A stretch of 64,000 nt of DNA, taken from NCBI GenBank assembly GCA_039707655.1, contig CM077670.1, positions 142,394,001 to 142,458,000 on the forward strand, given 5' to 3'. The stretch comes from Elymus sibiricus (taxonomy: Eukaryota; Streptophyta; Magnoliopsida; Poales; Poaceae). The position numbers and the translations under genes were made by a program. Under the pieces are notes generated by a model. The model was given only the letters and a program-made list of their open reading frames with translations. It had not been told where the DNA came from and ran no database searches. Below are positions 33,899-46,236 of the stretch, in pieces. The stretch's first letter is position 1. Each line of letters opens with the position of its first letter.

Positions 33899-34465
33899 AT
33901 GGCGTCTAATGAGGGTAATTATCACCGTAGAGGTCCATATTTCGATGGTACAAACTTTGCTAGTTGGAAGCATAAGATGAAAATGCATATTCTTGGTCAT
34001 AGCCTCGCCGTTTGGGTTGTTGTTCGTGTTGGCTTGCAAGGTGAATTCTTTGAGGATGGAAAAGAACCAGATCGTGAAGCAACCGCGGAAGAATTGAAGA
34101 TGTTGTAATACAATGCTCAAGCATGTGACATTCTCTTCAACAGTTTGTGCCCCGAAGAGTTCAACAAGATTAGCCGCGTCGAGAATGCAAAGGAAATTTG
34201 AGATACTTTGGTTGATATGCACGAAGGTACTAAGTCCGTCAAGGAATCCATGTTGGATGGGCTTCAAAGTCAACCTAACAAGTTCAAGATGAAGGATGGT
34301 GAAGGAGTCACCGAAATGTACTCTAGGCTCACTCTTATCACAAATGAGATTGCCGGCTTAGGAACTGAAGAGATGACCAACAAATTCATCATCAAGAAGA
34401 TCCTTAGAGCCTTAGATGGAAAGTATGATACCATGTGCACATTGATCGAGTTCTTGGCCGGCCCT
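33899..34465 (+). pseudogene. copia gag, right arm, truncated
   Basis: ATG 33899 begins MASNEGNYHRRGPYFDGTNF; the capsid region continues with FFEDGKEPDREATAEELKML, a TAA at 34106-34108, then CDILFNSLCPEEFNKISR, a TGA at 34199-34201, and MVDMHEGTKSVKESMLDG to MCTLIEF. At 34465 it stops abruptly and continues as the antisense gene of element H2, a truncation junction rather than an LTR boundary. Copia Gag; non-functional. Confidence 0.75.
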
Positions 34466-37223
34466 CCGAAGAAGCTCGTGTCCTGGAAGAGGAAGGGCCT
34501 GGATTGGGGGAACCCGGCAGAGGCGGAGGTGCTAATTAAGAAGATCGACTTCTGGATCAACCAGAGGGACATCAAGCTGACGGACGTGGTGAACGTCATG
34601 CTGCACCGCCGCATCCTACCGCTCCAGTCCCGGTCAACCCCGATGTGGGCGTAGAAGCCCACGGACGTGGTGCCCCTCAACCACTTCTTTCGCGCCACCC
34701 TGGCCGGGATGTGGAAGCTGCTATTCAAGCCAACCAAGGAAGGCTTTCCTGAGGCCGGGATGGACTTCGGCTTCGAAGCCGCCCACGACGGCCCCGAGGT
34801 AAATTTCAGTGCTTGATTCCGTACTTTGCATTTCCTGGTTCCTCATGAACACTTGGCTAACCAATCGAGCATTTTGCAGAAGTGGATCCCCAAGGCGCAG
34901 AAGATGATGTGCCCGACGCCGCAGCCTGAGGGGGAGAGGACTCCCCAGCTTGTGGCCCTCCTAACCGAGGAGCCACATGTGGTGATCCCCAAGGAGTCCA
35001 GACCACCGAGGGGCAGAGCGGGCCTCTGAGGTCGGGAGACCTCGGTCATTCGGTCCGAGGAAACCCACACCTCCTCCACCCACGAAGACGAGAAGGGAGG
35101 TGCGGGGGAAGAGATATCTTCCCCTAAAGGGAAGAGGGCGGCGTCCTAGGGTGCCGAAGAGGAGACGAGGCCGAAGTGCCCGAAGAGGCCGCGCAAGGCC
35201 TCTGCCGATCCTGTCCTGCCGGAGAAGCCCAGCTTCTCCGAGGATTCGGACAAGGACCTCTTCGCCCTGGGGAGGAAGAAACCGGTGCCCCGGAGGTATG
35301 TAACCAGTACTTTAATTTAGACTTCGAGAGCCCGCCTTCCCACATAAGACTTATGAGAGATTTTTCAACAGCCTGCCCGGGGCTCGCCTCAGAGGCGACA
35401 CTTCGGGCAATCTGCCCCCGTCGAACAGTGGGACACCAGAGCGCGCCAAGACTCCACCAGTTCTCGAGGGGCTGGGGGAAGTGTCGTCTAGTCCGGTCCC
35501 CCAAGCCAACACATTAGGGGCCGAAGAACTAGTTGTTGTGGCCGAGGTTAACACCTCGGCCGAACCGGGCTTAGGGGAACCAGTCCCCGAGGTCCCGAAG
35601 GAGGGGTTGGTCCAGTCCTTGGCCCAGCCCGAACAGTCTCTGGTGCAGGCACTTCGCCTGGAGACCCTCGTTCCCAGCACTTTGGTGGTGGGTTCAGAGG
35701 CTGCTCCACCCCCGCCTCCCGTCCCAGGGTGGGTTAGCGTGGGGTGGCCCGAGGAGATGGAGGCGGCTTTAACGGGCTCCTCCATCACGGACGAGCACCG
35801 TGCCTGAATCGGCATGGCGCTGCAAGGCTTTCGGTTAGCGGAAGCCGGAATGCGCGAGGTCTTCAAGGGCCTCGTGAGGAGCTTCGAGGTATGTCTTTTA
35901 TCTCTCCATTGATTTATTTATAGTAGCGGCTTTTGTCCGAAGACTTGTCGCCTAGCCCGTCATCTGTAGCTAGTAGCCCCCGCGCCCAAGGCTGGTTTTG
36001 AAGAAACCGGCCGTGGGGTCGATGTAGGAATAAGTTTTAAGTGCTGATCTTGTAGCCCCCAAGACTCTGGTCGCTCTTCAAAAGGGATTTACCATAGGTT
36101 TTAAAGTCGAAGAAACGGGGACTAAGGCCCGAGTGCATGTTTGCAGGTATTGACCTCGGCTCCGAACTCCGCCTCCGAGGAGGTGGCGGAGATGAACAGG
36201 AAGCTGCAGAGGTCCGAGGAGGACCTCGATCTGATGAGAAAGTAGATCGAGGTGTCGCAAGGTAAACGTCAATAAGTTTTGAGAGTATCAATTTCACTTC
36301 CGGAAATGTTCTTAAAAGGTCTAATTCAGATGCCGAGCTATTTTTGCATGACAGCTGTTACGGCAGAGCTTGAGACACTGAAGGCCTAGCTGGCCAAAGC
36401 TCGGCAAGAGGCGGAGCAGCAGAAGGCTGCGGCCTCAAAGGCCGGGGAGGAGCTGGCTGCCGAGAAGGCTGCCAAGGAGAAGGACTAGGCACGGGTCCTG
36501 GAAGTAGAGGAGACCTTGGAGGGCGTCTACAAGGAGCGCGACACCTTCTAGGAGAAGGAGATGGTGGCGAGCACCGAGCTCGAAAAGCTGCGTCAGGCCC
36601 ACGCCGAGGTCCAATCCCAGGCCCATGCAGACCGCGAGGTGCTTCAGCAAGTGAAGCAGATTGCTGTTGGTAAGCCGTTTTTTGCTTCAGTGTGTTTTTG
36701 GCCAGAAGGAGTTCGTCGAGCTCACCCAGCTATGGCATCCCGCAGAGGCCTTCACGGATCTTCCGAGGAGCGCGGTGGATGCCGGCCGCTTCTACGGCGC
36801 GTAATAGGGCCATGCTGCGGAGAGGGCGTCCTGGCTTCAATTCCAGGCGCCCTCGCATCCGGAGTTACTTAACAATCAAATGAAGCAGCTGAAGGAGCTC
36901 CTGCGCATGGCAAGGCCGGTGCTTCAAGACCTCTACGCCAATCTTTGGCCCACAGAGGCTCTTCCGACCAGCTTCTTCAGATTCTTCGCCTGTCTGCGGG
37001 AGGCCACACCCCAGTTGGTTCGCTGGAAGCGTTCGGCGTGCCTGGAGGGGGCTCAGCAGGCGTATGCCCACGTCAACACGCACTACCCGCGTGTTGAACC
37101 AGTGGTGGTGGCCACCCGGCTCCCCGAAGGGAATAACCGAACCGTAGAGCAGTACCTGAGCAAGGCGATGGAGGGGGCCCGGATCACCGAGCCGGAATGC
37201 TCTAAGGAAAATCTGTGTTTTTA
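34466..37223 (+). pseudogene. Antisense accessory gene of element H2, 5'-truncated
   Basis: Begins in the C-terminal part of the PF04195-type domain (KRKGLDWGNPAEAEVLIKKI, TDVVNVMLHRRILPLQSR), TAG at 34652-34654, then KLLFKPTKEGFPEAG. Introns with GT-AG ends: 34799-34879 and 35296-35371. Exon 2 contains GKRAAS, RPKCPKRPRKAS and the acidic EDSDKDLF; later exons contain proline/glutamate-rich text (35481-35807), a coiled coil (ELETLKA..LAKARQEAEQQ, EKLRQAHAEVQSQAH) and a helical end (SFFRFFACLREATPQLVRWK, HVNTHYPRVEPVVVATRL), stop at about 37223. Several TAG stops in coiled-coil positions normally Gln. Convergent with gag-protease of the same element. Function unknown. Confidence 0.6.
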
Positions 37224-38680
37224 GATTTGTATTTCGGTTTGCCGAAGTGTAGTTCGGATGTAAAAAACAATTCTTTCATTTGCAATGAATTCGGCTTTAA
37301 TTTTTGACTTGTGCTTGTGGGTTTTTGTTTTTTGACTCCTGTGTGACCGTTTGTAACTGAAAGTGACCAGTCGTCGGCTTCGACCCCTTTGGGTAGTACA
37401 CATCGCGTGTTTCCGCGGCAGCCATGACCCTTAGCCGATGTCTCGGTTCCCGAAGGCGGTCCGTGCTTGCGAGAACAAGGCAATAAGACGATAGCGGTTT
37501 TATAACATTCACTTAGTTGTAGGAGCTTGACTGTGGGGGCTGATGACGATCCCCCGGTCCGTGGAGCTGTTCGGCTATATGGCCAAGGTCTAGGCCACTA
37601 ACCACTTCGGCTGATTTAATAAGGAGCCCTTCGTTTAACACGAGTAACCTTGAGGGGTACATTGCTGGATGCTGTCTTCGGATGGCCGACCAGTTTGCGC
37701 TTACCAGGACAGTCAGTTTTTGGCTTTATCCACTGAGGCGCTTTGCCATGCAAGCTGGCAGCGTAATCACAGTGGTTCTCCCTTTACACCCTTAGCCGAA
37801 TAGATCAGAAATGTAAGGGGTAAGCACAGGAGCCGGGCAAACCAACTATTGACCAAAATCGAGGTTCGAAACTGATTCATATAATGCGACATCCAAGACG
37901 CGGAATAGGCACTTCGGACTTTTAAGGGCGTGAGATTAAAAGCGAGGCCCATGGTGATTGTAAATAGCAGTTGTATCATGAATGTATGCTTTTGGCTCAA
38001 GGGAAGTGAACATGAGGAAACGTGTAAGGATCTCAATGGGTGCACTTTTTATTTCATGTAGTCAAGCTGCACATGCCGAGCTTTAACAAAAGGAACTTAT
38101 AGAAGATACAACTTAGAAAAAGAAAGATTGAAGGAGTAGGAACAGGGCGGATATGCTAGTGAGTTTATTCGCCCAAGCCCGTCGCTGCCGCACGTCTGCA
38201 TCTCCGTGCTATTGACCATCTTGCCTTTGTTGAGAGCGAAGGAGGTATGGGCTCTCTGCGACCTCGGCCGTTTGCTTGCTTGATGATTTCGTCGGTCGAG
38301 TCCTTTGAAAAGGTGTGCGGTTGCCGTATGGATGGTTTAAGCCATGTGGACATGCTGCTTCTATCCGGGCCTTTTACAGTGCCCTGCCAGTATGCAAGTC
38401 CGAAGTGCGTTGCTGCTCAGTCGAGTTAATAGCAACGCGTCATATGCTTCGGCTCCTCGGCCGCCCATGGAATTTTTTGTGCGAAGTTGCGCACCCTGGG
38501 GACGTAATGCCCTTCCAAGGGGAGCCAATCGAGGAGCCCATGCCCCTATTTAGGGGGAATGGTGGCCTGGCCGAGGTCGGTTCACGCGGCCCGTACGAGT
38601 TTTGAAGAGCTGGGCTTGTGGCGAGCTGCCTCCTTGGTTGCCTGTACCTCGGCTGCGAAAGCCGCGGTCTGTTCCTCTGT
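37224..38680. other. Region between antisense gene and protease of H2
   Basis: 1.46 kb where an autonomous Tat element has RT, RNase H and integrase. I find none of those motifs on either strand. The right third (38165-38600) has broken minus-strand frames that look like a post-protease extension; the left part is low-complexity 3' flank of the antisense gene. Confidence 0.5.
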
Positions 38681-40623
38681 TCAGAGGGAGCGTTTGGTGT
38701 TACCATTGACTGTAATAACACCATTTGGTCCCAGCATTTTCATCTTTAAGTATGCATAATGCGGGACTGCGTTAAAGCGGGTGAATGCGGTGCGTCCGAG
38801 CAGAGCGTGGTATCTGGTCCGAAAAGGGACTATGTCGAAGATTAACTCTTCACTTCGGAAGTTCTCGGGTGAACCGAAGACTACTTCAAGCGTTACTATT
38901 CCCGTGCAGCGGGCTTCCACGCCTGGTATGACACCTTTGAAGGTGGTTATGCTGGGTCTGATCCTGGATGAGTCAATGCCCATCTTCCTAATCGTATCCG
39001 CGTAGATTATATTGAGGCTGTTGCCTCCGTCCATAAGGACACGCGTCAGATAGAATCCATCAACGATCGGGTCCAGGACCAAGGCAGCCGATCCGCCATG
39101 TCGGATGCTGGTTGGGTGATTGTGTTTGTCGAACGTGATCCGATAAGCCAACCATGGATTGAACTTCGGGGCGACATGCTCTAAAGCGTAAATGTCTCGA
39201 AGCGCACATTTCCACTCCTTTTTAGGGATGTGGGTCATGTAAATCATGTTTACGTCTTCACCTCGGGAGGGAACTGCTTCTAGTTTCCATTGTTGGGTCG
39301 CCGAGGTTCATCCTCGTCCTCGCTGCGAGGTTGAGCTTTAGTTTGGCCCTCCGTCGCTATTATTCCGGCCTACTTGAAGACCCATCAGTTCCGGTTTGTG
39401 TGGTTTGCTAGCTTGTCCAAGGTACCATGTATTTGGCATGGCCTGTCGAGGATCCTGTCGAGCTAGCCGGGTCCGTCCTTGTTCCCTTTAAAGGGCCTCT
39501 TTTTCTGACCGGATCTAGGTCCGTTGAACCCTGCATTTACTGCGACGTCCTCGGTGTCGCTCCCACCATTTTTATGCCTGCTCTTATTTTTATTGCACCT
39601 CGGCTTGCCATTGGCGTCGCGAGTTTCCGAAGTGTCGGCCTCATCGTTGTGAGTACTGCAGGCCAGCCAGCTGTCCTCTCCCACGCAAAAGTGGGTCATG
39701 AGTGAGGTAAGGGCCCCATGGTTCTCGACTTATCCTGCCCGAGCTGGCGTGCGAGCCACTTGTCTCGGATACTATGCCGGAAAGCGGCAATAGCCTCGGT
39801 GTCGGGGCAGTCCATAATTTGGTTCTTTTTAGTTAAGAACATGTTCCAGAATTTCCTTGCCGACTCGCCGGGCTATTGGATGACGTGGCTGCGGTCGTCG
39901 GCATCTGGAGGCCGGACATGAGTGCCCTGGAAGTTAGCTCTAAAGGCGTCGTCCAGTGCTTCCCAACTTCTAATTGAATGAGGAGGCCGGCTGTTAAGCC
40001 AATGCCTCGCCAGCCCCTTTAATTTGAGCGGCAGATATTTGATGGTGTGGAGGTCATCTCCATGCGCCATGTGGATGTGGAGAAGAAAATCTTCAATCCA
40101 CACCGCTGGGTCAGCAGTACCATCATACGGTTCGATGTTGATGGGCTTAAATCCGTCAGGGAACTGATGTTCCATTACCCTGTCCGTAAAGCAGATCGGG
40201 TGGGCGGGACCTCAGAACCGAGCAGTCTCGGGTTGGTCTTCGGGGGTAATCCGTGTATAGGCTTGCTCCCGAGCTCGGCCGTTCCTATCTATCCAGGCGT
40301 CGTAGCCGTCGAGCCCGGCTGGTGCACATCCTCTTGACCCATATATGGACCGAGGCGGTGCCCGATTTGCCTCTATCTGGCGTGTCGCATCGTATGGATC
40401 GGTGTAATCGATCGGGTCCTTGCCATAATGGCGAGTAGTTGTTTGGGTGCATAAATTTTCCCGCACCGGCCGGTGGCGCCCTCTAGGGGGATGGTCAGGT
40501 TCGTCAGCCCATCCGCGTGTTAAGAGCACGTCGTCGGCTAGTTCTTCGTCGAATTCGGGCAGCAAACGCCTACGCGGGTAAGATTTAGGCGCACTCCAGA
40601 GTCGGTCCTCGAGGTCTTGCTTG
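38681..40623 (-). pseudogene. gag core and protease of H2 (distal part)
   Basis: Continues the gag interrupted by NE: LLPEFDEELADDVLLTRGW near 40565, then the Gag core GFKPINIEPYDGTADPAVW, KYLPLKLKGLARHWLNS and FRANFQGTHVRP at 40175-39873. Protease is open at 39247-38681 with active site MDGGNS (39031-39017; the usual form is DGGSS or DGGSG) and the YHALLGRTAFTRF region. The zinc-knuckle stretch is scrambled by frameshifts. No polymerase follows. Confidence 0.7.
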
Positions 40624-40628
40624 GCCGA

Positions 40629-41526
40629 TGTCGGAAGACGGGCTCCGAGGACCCAAAGGTTCGAACACTGGGGTAAGGTCGTTCTACCACTTCGTCTCCT
40701 ACCACGGCTAAGCGACGGCGAGAGCGCGCTAGCGAGGGATGCACTGTGGACTCAGCGGTTTACCCAGCTTCGGGCCACCTTGCGGTGTAAGACCCTACTC
40801 CTGCTTGGTTGGTATTGCTCTGAGAGAGAGTACAAGGTTGGGGATGTTGAGAACAAGGGCCGATCTCCCTCTACAAAGGCAGCACTGCGGCCTTATACCC
40901 GCATCGGTCCACTTGCCCCTTGAAACTTAGGCGGGAAGGGCTTCCACACTTGGCGGGTTTTGAAAGGGGATAGGCGCTCAGGCTATCCTGACTAAAGGCG
41001 GTCTTCGCCTGCCAAAGCGTGATCAATGACGCGCCGCTCGGCTCGGTGATGACCTCCGCCCTGCGCGCCCGCCGTCTTGGTCTTCCTTCGCCGATCGGGC
41101 AACCTTTGGGGTTGCTTTGGGGAGTAGATAGCTGGCCCTGCTCCCTTAGCACGAAAGAGGAAACCATCTTCATCCGCGCCTGCTGGCGCGGCCTGTGATG
41201 CCGCTCGTCGCCGCGCGCGTCACCCACGTGATGGGCCCCAGACCGCGCGGCTGTGCCGAACGGCCCTCGTCTCATGCGCCCTCGGGAGGGGGCCTCGGGA
41301 GGCCACCTCAGGAGGTCGCCTCGTGAGAGGACCTCATGAGGCCGCTGGTGGAGGTGCTGAGCCTTGCTCGCCCACTCCCTGAGGAGGGGGCCTCGGGAGG
41401 CCAAGGCCTCATGAGGAGTCCTGGTGAGGTGCTTGGTGATGACGGCCCGCCGGGGCCCACGCCAGGCGTTGCGCCCTGGGCCAAAGGCAGACGGGCCTGG
41501 ATACCCCGGGTTCCATGGGCCCGACA
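40629..41526 (-). repeat. 3' LTR of NE
   Basis: TGTCGGAAGACGGGC to CCATGGGCCCGACA. Contains a TATA box on the minus strand (GGGTATAAGG, 40891-40900) and several CCTCGnGAGG-type palindromes at 41320-41400. Confidence 0.9.
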
Positions 41527-41831
41527 GTAGCCCTCGGGCCCGCGGCGCGCACGTTCCTGCCTACTGGGGGGTGAAACGGTGCGGGCCCTAACCGCCTGGG
41601 GCCAGGCGCGATGCGTGGCACACGATGTGACTGGGGACGCCTCCACTTCTCCACGATGCCTCGGTAACCGCCCGCGCTGACATAAAACCTGCCGCGGGCG
41701 ACGCGAGGCCATCATTGCCTTCCTTCGCACATCCCATCCCTTAGCGCTTACCTTCTCACGCACAGCTCCTCGTGACCCCTTCTCCATGCTCTGCCTCTTC
41801 CCGCTCCTCAATCCGCGCCCCCGCCGCGCAG

Positions 41832-44800
41832 ATGGCACCCGCCGGCAAGAGGGGAATAGCAGCGGCCCCGTCCCCAAGCGCGCCTGTCCTCGGGGCGGCG
41901 CTGCAGCGCTCCGTCGTCGTTGACGGAGAGGGCTTGGACAAGGTGCTACCGTTTGTGGCCAGTGATCAGAACGAGAACCAGGCGACCCAGATCTGGTTGG
42001 GGTCGTGCGCACGGCGCGACCTGGGGGCGATGGCCTACCCCTTCTTCATCCACAGCGTATATGCCGGGTTGGTGCCGCCATTCTCGGACTTTTTCTACGC
42101 CATTCTCTCACACTATAAGATTCATGCCCTCCATCTTCAGCCCAACTCCATCCTCCTCCTGGCCATGTTTGCCTTTTACTGTGAGGCCTTTGTTGGTGTG
42201 ATGCCTTCGGTGGCGCTCTTCTGCCACTTCTTCTGCCTGCGGCTGACCGCGGGAGATCAGCGCTCCGGATGCGCATCATTCCTTGCCATTAAGGGGACGG
42301 AAAACAGCATCATCAACCTGAGGGTCACAAAGAAGGTGGAGGGCTATCGGCAGTGCTGGGTCTTCATGGACGCACGCCGGACCAGCCCACTCCTTATGAT
42401 CCCCACGGACCCGGCTGAGAAGAACTCCTGGTGGGTGAGCGAGAGGCTCACTGATCCGAGGATGGAACCCGTTCTGGAGCGGATGGTTGCGCACCGGGCC
42501 GCGAGGCTATCGGGAGCGTCGGTCGTCAGGGAGTACCTTCGGCGGCGCATAGCGCCACTCTAGCAGCACTCGCGCCCTGTGTGCGAGTACACCGGCGCGG
42601 GCGACACCATGAAGCTGCACCCTAGCAGCCTGACGCAAGAGGTCCTGGACGGGACCCTGGCGAATCTGCTTAACACGCCTGCCGAGGGCCCGCCTGTGGA
42701 TGCTCTTCCCCTGTTCCACTACGAGGAGATGGCGGAGCTGGTCAAGGAGATGCCTCTCTTTGACCGGTGGGGCCTCATGCCGGAAGGCCACATCGGGCCT
42801 CGCGATGACCCTCTTGTGGTGGAGCTGGACTCAGGGAGCAGCGGTGGCGAGGACTCAGCGGAAGCCACAGAGGAGGACGCCGACCGGGCGCCACCGCGCA
42901 CTCGCCATCAGCTCCTCTGCGATTTTGAGGACGATGACGCCGACAGCGCGCCTCCTACGGCAAAGGGGGCTCCCGGCCAAGAGGCGGCCAAGCCCCCAGC
43001 ACCTGAGGCCCATCATGAGGCCGAAACCCCCCAGGGCCCCGAGGCGGACGGCGGCGCGTCCGGGTCTACTGCGACACATCCCGGGGGCCCGAGCGGCGGC
43101 GGCGCCGAGGCGATGCCTGACGGTGGCAGCGATGGGCCGCCCCCCGCGGGGCAGAGGAAGAGGAAGTGGCATGTCAGCGATGAGTAAGTCCCCTGCCTCC
43201 TCCCAGTGCTCCCAGTCCTTGCTCTATGTCCGGGCTCGGGGCTGAGCCACCATTCGCGCAGGAGGTCTGCCGCGGATCAGAAGAAGAAGAAGAAGAAGAC
43301 GACGATGAAGGCGAAAGTGACCCCCAGCCTGCAGGGGGCGTCGGTGCCCGCCAAGGGTGCCGGGGGGCATGGAGGGGCCACCCGCCATCCCGATGCCGAG
43401 GCGGGGTGCATGGGACACGAGGAAGAGACAGTCGTTCCCCCGGAGTCGCATGCGGGTGCGCCTCGTGAAGCCGAGACGGAGGAGCCTCGGGAGGCAGGCT
43501 CAGGAGGCGGGGACGCCCAACCCCTTGACCCCGCCACGAGGAAAGGAGCGGCAGCGGGGGAGGTCGAAATGCCCACCCCCCCCCCCCCCCCCGCCGGGAG
43601 CCTCCCTAAGCGTGGGGGGAGGAGCCATGGGGCACGCCGCCGCAGGCATGGAAAGCCCCCATAGCGTGCCACCGCAGCCAAATGCGGGGGGTGGCCTGGC
43701 GGACCCACCGCTCCAGGCAAGCGGCACCGAGTCCTCCATTGCCGCGGCGGCGGAGAGTGCCAGAGGGCCCGACCCGGACTGGCCTCTGGCCCTTGTGCGC
43801 GGCCACACCCTGCTCCGACCCGAAGCCCTGCGCGACGCCAAGGCCGTGCTTGCTCGGCTTGGGACGGACTTCCAGGACGTGGAGACGCGCCTTGCCGAGG
43901 AGCGCTTGAAGCTTGCTGACGGGTGGCGCCGGCTCAGCGTCGCCGTCGGAACGGCCCGGCGCCAAAGCAAACGCGCTCGTGCACAGGGCGAGAAGGACGC
44001 CGCCGAAGCGGAGGGGGTTCATGCGAGAGCCCTCCAGGAGGCCGAAGCAGCCGTCGCGCATCACGAAGAGGCGGAGGCCCGCCTGAATGAGTTCCAGGAC
44101 CAACGCGCCGAGCAGGCGCAGTCGCTCCTCGTGCGGGAAGGCGCTCTCGCAACCCGCGAGAAGGAGGTTGCGGCCCGCGAAGCGGGCCTCAAGACTCGCG
44201 CGGAGAGCCTTGAGAGGACGGCGACCGAGCAGGCCACGGAGAAGGAGTGCCTGGAGCTGCTGGGGCGCCAGCTGGCTGATGCGTAGGTGGCCCACACGAA
44301 GCGTGTCACCGAGGCCAACGCCCAGCTGGAGGCCAAGGAAAAGAAGGTTCAGGAGGATGTCGATGCGAAGGTAACGGAGGTGTGCCTGGTGCTTGCCGAG
44401 GAGCACGATAAGACGCTGTCGCAGTAGAGGGACGCCATCGAGACGGAACAGGAGCGATTCCGGCAAGAGATCACTGATCTCAAGGCGGCACTCGCCGAGG
44501 CGGAGACCCGCCGGGGGGCCGCGCCGCAGCCCAGCTCCGGCGCCGCGGACCAGGAACAGGAGCGGCAGCGCGAACACGCCAAGACGCCCTGAACTCCATC
44601 TGCCAGGGAAGGCTTGGAGCCCTCCACGAGTCCCGTGATGCTGACTATGTCGACTTCTCCACCAAGCTCGTGGAACTGCTTGAGGACAGAGCCAAGGAGG
44701 TGGACGACATCTTGGAGGAGGAGTGCCGCGGCCTCTTCTCCCTCGTAGCGACTCGCGTCTTCAGCCACCTCTTTCACACCGATCCCAACATTGATTATGA

Positions 44801-44959
44801 CAAGGTAATAGCCCCAGTCCCCGAGGAGCTTCGCGATGGGCTCGCAAAGGCGGTAGAAGGCCACGTGGACGCGTTGCTCGGGAAGTACTCCTGCGGCAGC
44901 GGCGAGAGCTCCGGCGGCGACGACGGCGCCGGCGACGACGACGACGGTGCGAGTTCTTA
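41832..44959 (+). pseudogene. Antisense accessory gene of NE (PF04195-type domain plus coiled coil)
   Basis: ATG 41832 (MAPAGKRGIAAAPSPSAPV) starts exon 1; residues about 60-130 (YPFFIHSVYAGLVPPFSDFF, FAFYCEAFVGVMPSVALFCH) are typical of PF04195, 'putative gypsy type transposon'. TAG 42561-42563, then an acidic stretch (SGSSGGEDSAEATEEDAD) and basic RKRKWHVSD. A 78-bp intron with GT-AG ends is at 43184-43261; exon 2 starts RSAADQKKKKKKTT. At a 17-C run (43576-43592) the frame shifts, and the coiled coil (GTARRQSKRARAQGEKDAAE onward) follows with TAG at 44284-44286. The conserved C-terminus (FHTDPNIDYDKVIAPVPEEL) ends acidic at about 44959. Nuclear-like basic patches and a coiled coil suggest nucleic-acid or protein binding; the real function is unknown. 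Confidence 0.7.
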
Positions 44960-46236
44960 GTGTCCTTTTCCCTTCGTCACCCTGCGCTAGATTGACGTGG
45001 CCCCGTAGGGGCGTGAAGACGATGCCTTCACGTTTAAGTACTTTATGACTTGCTGTAATGAACGCTCGCGCCCTCGCGAGGCTTTCTCTTGAGGTCTGTT
45101 TTGCTCTCTTTGCTTGCCATGATGCTCTACATTGTCAGGACCCAGCCCCCGAGCGGACCGTAGCCGTCGCTGGTATGTCAGGTCGCGATGCGTGGACAAG
45201 GCCAGGAGGCGAGGGGCACCGGGAGCTAGTGAGGGTTCCTGAGGCACGATGCTCAGAGAGCCCCCCTTTAACGCGCAAGCGGCTTGCGCCAAGAGAAATG
45301 CTGGCGCTCGTGAGGCTGCCCGAGGGCAATGCTTAAGAGGCGGCGAGGGCGGCTTGTGAGGCGGGAGACTTAGCTCTGCGCAAGGTAGTGTCTGGTGCGC
45401 CATCTCTTATAGGGTACGCCTCATGAGGGTTCCGCTCGCAAAATCTCCTGCAGAGACGGCCGCCGAGGGTTAGCTCCCGAGGCGGGGCCTGCTGGCTTCC
45501 TGAGGCCTTGAGGGGGCCACCTCGCGAGGCATCTTCGCGAGACCTTTCCAGGAACCTGCTCCTGAGATAATTGCATGCAGAGTACTTAACGACAGGGGAG
45601 CAGTGCACGCTCGTCAATTCGCTCATGAGCATTACGCGAGGATACAAGACACCAAGAACCTTGGTGGGATGGCGTGCACGGGAGCAGACCCGCGAGCCAG
45701 AGCCTGGTTGCTTGGGTTTTTCAGCGCTGCTGGGACTGACCCGAGCACAGACACCGTGTCCAGCCCCCACTCGTGTGAGGCTCATGAGGGACGTCATGAG
45801 CGCGCGAGGCTTGTGAGGCAAGAACAAAACGAAACGCCATGTAAGAAACTGAGCTTTACTGAAGTAAGATAGCAACCCATTACATAACTAGAACAAGATG
45901 CGGCTACCGTGTCTGGCACGGGTCAGCTTGACATTGGTGCAACCCGTGGGGCGCCCTCAGTTACACATCGAAATGAGAAAAAGTGTGCTTCCGTGTCCGG
46001 CATTGGTCAGCTTGAGGTTGGTGCAGCCCATGGGGCGCCCTCAGTTGATTGTTCCACCAGCGCGGAGCATGGGGCTTCCATAGGGGTGTGGGTATGATCG
46101 CGGGTCGATCGTTCCGCCAGTGCGGAGCATGGGGCTTCCACTTGGGCGTGGGCGGGAGCTCTCGCGGGCCCATCAGGCGAACGCAATGAGAGGCTCCGGG
46201 GCGTGTACAGCCCCATTTCGTTCGTACGCGTGAGAG
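44960..46236. other. Spacer between convergent antisense gene and pol of NE
   Basis: 1.28 kb with no supported gene. It holds a direct repeat of 56 bp with 84-bp offset (45907 and 45991; core GTGGGGCGCCCTCAGTT) and a second pair around 46049 and 46110 (core GCGGAGCATGGGGCTTCC). CCTCGCGAGG occurs at 45072 and 45520. A 3'-end signal for both converging transcripts is expected here but not identified. Confidence 0.6.

Larger units (their letters stand above)
27547..34465. mobile_element. Rearranged copia cluster with inverted LTR-gag arms
   Basis: Left arm: gag (-) then PBS then LTR (-), 27547-29585. Centre: pol (+), 29586-32327, interrupted by a solo LTR. Right arm: LTR (+), PBS, gag (+), 32328-34465. 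The arms are similar to each other and inverted. The central pol starts at the zinc-knuckle/protease linker and stops within integrase, so neither LTR is at a normal pol boundary. The simplest reading is an old plus-strand element hit by two relatives in opposite orientations, but the left junction recurs at 54801-57437 (see findings). Confidence 0.7.

Noticed and set aside
41772..41831. Upstream start of the NE antisense gene at 41772
   Set aside because: The codon there is not part of a conserved protein start and ATG 41832 gives the basic/Pro-rich beginning expected; the choice remains uncertain.
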